26,463 nt of DNA, taken from Phellopilus nigrolimitatus. Its lineage: Eukaryota; Basidiomycota; Agaricomycetes; Hymenochaetales; Hymenochaetaceae. The stretch lies in the NCBI GenBank assembly GCA_021029095.1, contig JAJOHG010000358.1, positions 1 to 26,463 of the forward strand, in the 5' to 3' direction. Position numbers and translations under genes: made by a program. A model generated the notes under the pieces. The model worked only from the letters and a program-made list of their open reading frames with translations. It had not been told where the DNA came from and did not search any database. How positions within the stretch are numbered: the first letter of the stretch is position 1; every line of letters starts with the position of its first letter. This document shows, in pieces, positions 21,154 to 26,463 of the stretch.

Positions 21154-22147
21154 AACTATTCTGTTCACGCATTCCTTTTACTGAGAGTACTCCTGATGTC
21201 TCTTCTGATCTTGAAAGCAGCGCAAAGTAATGCAGAACGTTTCTCGTCAAGCAGGGCGCCAGAATTCATCAGTGATAATATGTCTTATTTGTCGTGGCTG
21301 TGTTATTATGTATATACATGCATGTTTAGGAGATTGGTAGCAGTGTAATGATACAACATTAGAAAACCCCATCTGACGGTGTTTCTCGGATAATCACGGA
21401 AGTGCCGTATGATTTTCTGCCAGAACGTTCTCTCCCAGCATATTTTCTCTTACAGAACTCCAGGCAAGTTATGGCTTCAATCTCGATTCCGTACGTATAA
21501 TGGCCCAATGCCTGCCAAAATTTCCAATACAAACGTCATCCAGAAGGCGATCCAACAATACGAATATATGTTCTTCTTCTACTTGAGGCCGCTTTTGACA
21601 ATGTTGTGATCTACAATGTTGTGATCTTTCAGAACTTATACAGCTTCAGCGATATTATGATGATGGCAATCTCTTCGTCGGTGTCCTCCCCTTGAACGGA
21701 TACAGAAACGAGAGGAGCAGCAACGGATCAACCATCTTTTAGCCTCTTCCCTCCCTCACTCATACTTTTGACGTGATGGTCCATGAGCGCTCATCGCCTT
21801 CCTTCTCAAGTTAGGACATCGTTTATGCACTGTTCCCGGGCATAAATACGTGTCCTGATCCTTCGAGAACGCCATTCCTCGACGAATACAAATACATGGG
21901 TCGGGGTATTCTTTCTTGTCATTTGAACATGTTGTTAGCTGTCCTATGGCTTTTTCTACGGTTCGATGTCTCTTGACGCCATATGTTCTAAGTAGCTACT
22001 TTTGTGCTGAGGGACTTTGTCGATTTTTGCTCATAGCCCGGATTACAGAATCTAACAGTAACATTCATTTGAAGAGTGCGGACAGATATAATACCACGTA
22101 CAATGCAATTATAGCAGACTTGTATAAGATATTTGTGCGCATGCTTT
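21154..22147. other. Intergenic region, no gene seen
   Basis: About 1 kb, AT-rich, with short unrelated frames only (for example 21916-22182 on the plus strand, Cys/Leu-rich without a recognisable domain). Probably the 3' regions of the two flanking convergent genes. Confidence 0.5.
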
Positions 22148-22708
22148 TCAACTTTGAGCATGGTTCCGCATATCTTTCATAGGGATGTCACTATGCGCCT
22201 TTATAATTGCCTTTCCATTTAACAGATTCTTCAATGATGCCTCCGCAAACGGAATACCCTCGCTCTCCAAGACATCCGTTTCAGGTATCGACGTAAACTC
22301 TCCGCCGAGAGCGCGCAGCGCGTCGATCGCATGCTTCGCCCAAACACGACATGTCCAAGCGGGGTCTTCCTGAACAACCCTGACACGCTCGAGGCGTTCA
22401 TCAAGATAAGCCGTCCAATCTTTGTCCGATTCCTTTCGCAAAGTGGGAAGTTTGGCGATAAGAATCCTGGCGACGACGTTACCGAGCTGTAGAACGTTCA
22501 CGTTCCGGCGTTCACGATAGCGCCACCTTCCATCTACGTATCCCACTTCTAGACTGTTCGTGGCATCGTATAACGCAGTGGGGCCCTTTTCTGAGGTGTT
22601 TTCGCTTTTCGGCGCTAATTGGAGAGCCCAGTGAAAGCCTGAGTACCTATTGCGGTGCTGAAAGATAACATAGAGGCGTAGCTTGTTGTGCGAGTCCCGC
22701 TTCCTCAT
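22148..22708 (-). CDS. Small fungal orphan-family protein (DUF6914-like)
   Basis: 186 residues, single exon, starting ATG-AGG-AAG-CGG. Recurrent motifs of a widespread basidiomycete/ascomycete family of unknown function are present in order: KLRLYVIFQHRN near the start, then GFHWALQLAPKSE, a central ARILIAKL strand, and the C-terminal VVQEDPAWTCRVWAKHAIDAL segment with the conserved DP.W.C..W pattern. From memory this family is Pfam DUF6914, but I could not check. No signal peptide or membrane segment is seen, so a cytoplasmic protein is likely. It is head-to-head with Dicer, with 400 bp between start codons. Function is not known and the neighbour is not strong evidence for one. Confidence 0.72.
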   Translation of the reverse strand: MRKRDSHNKLRLYVIFQHRNRYSGFHWALQLAPKSENTSEKGPTALYDATNSLEVGYVDGRWRYRERRNVNVLQLGNVVARILIAKLPTLRKESDKDWTAYLDERLERVRVVQEDPAWTCRVWAKHAIDALRALGGEFTSIPETDVLESEGIPFAEASLKNLLNGKAIIKAHSDIPMKDMRNHAQS

Positions 22709-23107
22709 TTTGTAGTGTAGAAGATGGAGTTACGACAGACGCTGAAACTCGTCTTTGAGATCGGTGGCAAATGTTTGAACGAGCTTGTTCATGACAAATG
22801 ATGACTAAGCTGGACTTCGCAGCTTCGGTATACATATGCGCAAGCAAGTCGCCGCATTTCGAACCGTCGAACATCAACACGATGCAGATACTCTCTTTGA
22901 AATCCTATTATGAACAACTTCTGAACCCTCATACCTTCGGAGAACCAACACATAGTTGCGATCGTCTTAGGATCGCAGTGCTGGACCGCCTTCAAGAGAC
23001 GTATAACAAGGCCCAACGTCGTGCGGTTTTCTTCAATCCCAACTTTGGCCAACACCGAGCGGTCTCTTCCAGTCTGATCTTTGTTTGCCGCTCTCAAAAG
23101 CTCGATC
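22709..23107. other. Divergent intergenic region between the orphan gene and Dicer
   Basis: 399 bp. Both strands have open frames of about 110 codons here (plus 22798-23130; minus 23133-22789) that overlap each other and the Dicer start. Neither shows a recognisable domain. I treat the stretch as promoter and leader sequence for the two flanking genes. Confidence 0.5.
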
Positions 23108-26100
23108 ATGGAGTCTTCTACTCCGTCTAGCATTCCTCAGACACGCCCTTATCAGCAAGAGATGCTTGATGCTAGCATGCAAAAGAATATAGTGATCGCG
23201 ATGGACACCGGTTCTGGTAAAACTCATATCGCAATTCTGCGTATGAAGACGGAGGCTGAGCGTGAACCCCGAAAGGTCTCTTGATACCTTTAACTATGTC
23301 TTTTTTGTTCTAATTGCATAATGTCTTGGACTAGATCTCCTGGTTTCTAGCGCCCACTGTGGGCCTCTGCGAGCAGCAGCGCGATGTGGTCCGCGCATGT
23401 CTTCCCGTCCCTGTTGGCTTAATCTCTGGTGCTCTCGAGCCGAACCAGTGGACGGACCCGCATCTGTGGAAAGATGCACTTTCGACTCACCGCATCATGG
23501 TCTCAACGCCGCAGGTCCTTCTCGACGCGCTCCGTCATGGCTACATCAACCTTAGCCGCGACATTGGGCTCCTCATATTCGACGAAGCGCACCACGCCGC
23601 AGACAAACACCCGTACAACGTGTTAATGCGCGAGTTCTACGATATGTGCAAACCAAGGACTGGTATTCTCTTAGGCCCGTCCCATGAAGACACAAGGCCT
23701 ATTGTACTCGGACTGACTGCGAGTCCGATGTTTGGCGGAAACGTCGACAGAGCATTTGAGTTCGTCATTCTTTCATTTTCTTGATTTTTAAGCTCACCGA
23801 TTGTCAACAGGAAAATCGAACGTAATCTCGATAGCATTATCCTTGGTCCGCGAAGGACGCGTAATGAGCTCGCCAAACATGTCCACCGTCCAGTTTTCAA
23901 GCATATTCTCTATCCGCCATTATCTGAAGCCCTAGACCCAGTGGATATTGCCAAAAATGTCTCCGCACTTTCTGTTGTCGTTAAGACCCTTGATATCCAG
24001 AAAGATCCATCTGTGCTTGCACTGCGCCGTAAACTCACCAAGGCTGCCAATCCTGCAGAAGCCAAGCGCATCGACCAACGCCTATCTCTCGCTATCGACA
24101 AGGGCGACACATTTGTACACAAAGGCATGCGAGACTTTCTGCGCACAGCCAAGGAGCTTTGCGTCGATCTTGGACCGTGGGCCGCGAACTGGTACGTCAT
24201 CAACGTGGTCAACAAGGCACTGAAGGGCGGCGCGGATGCGCTTCACCTTCTCTTTTCCGCGCGTCATCACAACGAAAAGGCGTACCTGCAGAATATCCTC
24301 CGCAGAATCGAGCTCACTGAGGTTTCCTATGATCCCAACGACATTGCACGTGAGTGCTCCTCAAAGGCAAACGAGCTGATTGCGTGTTTGTTGCGTGAGA
24401 AGGAACATTCAGAAGCGCACGGGGAGCCATATAGTGGACTAGTCTTCGTTACGCGACGTGATGGCGTTCTTGCACTATCGGAAGTCCTTGCGAATCATCC
24501 ATTAACTCGGGACGTGTTTAATATTGGGATTTTACTCGGGAGCTCTGAAAGCACGAAGAGGAATGCGTTCCTTGACATTACACGCATGCTACTCCCGCAA
24601 AAGCAAAGGGATGTACTAGCTGAGTTTCGAATTGGCGAAAAGAACTTAGTGATTTCCACTGCCGTCGCGGAGGAAGGCATCGATATACAGGCATGTGGGA
24701 GCGTCATCCGATGGGATCCTCCGCAAAACATGGTCAGCTGGGCACAAAGCCGAGGCCGTGCGCGACGGAAGCAAAGCAGTTTTGTCTTGATGTTCGAAAA
24801 CGGTGGCTGTCATTTTCACCTCATTCAGAAGTGGCAGAAACTCGAAGCACAGATGGTCGAGGCATACCTCGATGAGCAGCGGCTCCTGAAAGCTCTCGCC
24901 GATAAGGAAGAGGAAGAGGAAGAGGATGATGAAGATCTTGAGTTTAGCATTCCTTCGACAGGGTGCGTTACAAACTTCTCAAATTTACAGCTTGATTCCA
25001 CAATACATCTGCTTATTGATTTTGTACAGTGCCAAAGTCACTTTACACTCAGCCATATCCCATATCGCTCATTTCTGCAACACGCTCCCCAGCACTCTGC
25101 GTCCTGAAATGCAGCCGACGTACGACATCGAACCACCCGATTATCCGATAGGCTACCACTCGTTTTCGCCAGAAACCAAGCAGAACACAATGTTGATGCG
25201 CAATCCTGGGCCGTACGGAGCTAAACTGACGCTCCCTAGATTGCTCCCTTACGATAAGCGTATTTACACGACTGAAGAGGTACATGCAACAAAGCAGGTT
25301 GCTCGGCGTCACGTCGCATTCAAAGCTTACGTTGCTTTATATCCACGCGGGACTACTAAACGAGCATCTCCTCCCTCTCAGTGGATCAACATCACCTCTC
25401 CAGGATGGAGAGATTCAAAATCTCCTCAAAGACGTCGAAAAGCGCGAGGGTCTAGCCAGTGTAAGGGAGCAGATGGATCCGTGGAATTTGTTGCTTGGCA
25501 GCAGCCTTGATAGTAACGAAAACCAATGGTGGTCGAATGAGCTCATCATCGAAGGAGTCGGCGCGTTCAGCATGCTGATGCGCAGACAACTACCTCAATT
25601 TGACTTTTCTTCTGACACTCTGCATGATCCTGATTACGGCCCTAGACAAGTCGCAATTCGCCCTGGCAGTAGAGTAAATTTGTCTTCGGAAGAAATTCTG
25701 GCAGCAAAGCATTACACGCGCAGATTATTCTCTGTTTTCTACGGAAGCAGGCTCGACTGGAATGACCTTGACTACGCATATCTCTTCCTGCCTCCTGTAG
25801 AGTCTCAAGTCGATATCTGGGAACAGCGCAGGTCGTGGGCTGATGGTGTGCGTCCAGACGACGATGATGCCAGTGCTCGCGATCGGTCCGTGATAAATGC
25901 CGGTGTTTTCGGGGAACATTATGCCTACCCTTCGGACATCTTCATGGTCATAACGGGATACAGCCCTCACAGGTTCCAAAACTGGAGGAGCGAGAAGCTC
26001 ACTTCGGAGGAGGAACAGGCAGTTCGCAAACGGTATTCTCGCTGTGAAGACCTGGAGATCACATATCCTTTGATCGTAGCCAAACCCATACGCAATCGAT

Positions 26101-26463
26101 TGAATTTCATGATTCCGCCGGAGATTATACCGGTGCAACCAAGCGATATCATCATCCTCCCGTCTTTCACATCTGTTGTTTTGGACAATGAGGTCAACAT
26201 CATGCTCGGACTATTCCTTCCTTCCATCCTCCGCGCCTTATTCATCAAATTGACCGCCCTCAGCCTTAAGAGTACCATCCTCAGTCGTGCTTCGCCATTG
26301 CAGCAGGTCCCGTTAGACCTCGTCCAGACGGCGCTCATGGCACCCGCTGCGAATGCTCATTCAACTATGAACGTCTCGAGACGCTCGGTGATGCGATCCT
26401 GAAGTTCATCACCAGCGTGCACTTGCTCGCTGAACATCCACACTGGCCCGAAGGCTTCCTGAC
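23108..26463 (+). CDS. DCL: Dicer-like ribonuclease III, 3' end outside the window, two frame breaks
   Basis: Dicer cuts double-stranded RNA into small RNAs for quelling-type silencing. Exons: 23108-23275, 23335-23759, 23811-24962 and 25030 onward. Domains in order: helicase I with Walker A DTGSGKT (33-39), the FDEAHH box and LGLTASP; helicase II with [12 protein letters not shown] and the arginine motif QSRGRARR; an acidic linker ([11 protein letters not shown]); the Dicer dimerisation domain ([20 protein letters not shown]); a PAZ-region-like stretch; and the first RNase III domain beginning [15 protein letters not shown]. The second RNase III domain lies beyond the window. The start at 23108 is the first ATG; an earlier in-frame TTG is not used. 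Conserved protein sequence moves by +1 at 25343 and back by -1 between about 26340 and 26357, so the gene as given cannot encode full-length Dicer. Confidence 0.93.

Noticed and set aside
22789..23133. Small genes on either strand upstream of Dicer
   Set aside because: Overlapping open frames of similar length on both strands, no family features, and overlap with the Dicer start.
25284..26402. A separate gene of 372 codons
   Set aside because: Its content is the middle of Dicer in a shifted frame; it has no own start context and its first 20 codons are an out-of-frame reading of the preceding Dicer exon.
1..26463. CRISPR array, prophage or bacterial operon
   Set aside because: No regularly spaced repeats and no prokaryotic gene organisation; spliceosomal introns occur in most protein genes.

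Overview
The window is a piece of a nuclear fungal genome, almost certainly a basidiomycete of the Agaricomycetes type. The evidence is dense protein genes split by 50-80 bp GT-AG introns with CTNAY-like branch sites, a Mn superoxide dismutase without a targeting peptide, single-exon F-box proteins, and a fungal lineage-specific orphan family. There are no bacterial operons, CRISPR arrays or phage genes.

Layout from left to right. YTM1, a WD40 ribosome-assembly factor, is on the minus strand (237-1827) and is divergent from a cytosolic-type Mn-SOD on the plus strand (2596-3560). A single-exon F-box protein follows (4673-6091), then mitochondrial ribosomal protein uL14m (6709-7228), followed directly by a diverged tandem duplication of about 205 bp. 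A DUF7025-like AAA+ ATPase gene (about 7863-10576) is broken by an in-frame TAG beside its arginine finger. Next come an intron-containing tRNA-Val(CAC) on the minus strand (10705-10796), a 1.4 kb gene-free stretch, and a 15-exon cytochrome P450 (12208-14734) that I could splice to an intact 513-residue protein, using one GC-AG intron. Glutaryl-CoA dehydrogenase (minus, 15528-17132) is head-to-head, with 165 bp between start codons, with an unrecognised mitochondrial-presequence protein that has an RRM-like segment (plus, 17298-19278). A second single-exon F-box protein (19975-21153), a small orphan fungal protein on the minus strand (22148-22708), and a Dicer gene (plus, from 23108 and running off the window) complete the region.

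Functions are mostly independent housekeeping: ribosome biogenesis, mitochondrial translation, superoxide detoxification, and lysine/tryptophan catabolism. Set among them are fungal-expanded families (F-box, P450, AAA+) and the small-RNA nuclease Dicer. The least ordinary features are the two frame breaks in Dicer (+1 near 25343, -1 near 26340-26357), the nonsense codon in the AAA+ gene, the compact shared promoter of two mitochondrial genes, and the uncharacterised RRM-like mitochondrial protein. I saw no clearly new multi-gene system. All exon boundaries were worked out by hand from splice consensus and reading phase. No alignments were run.
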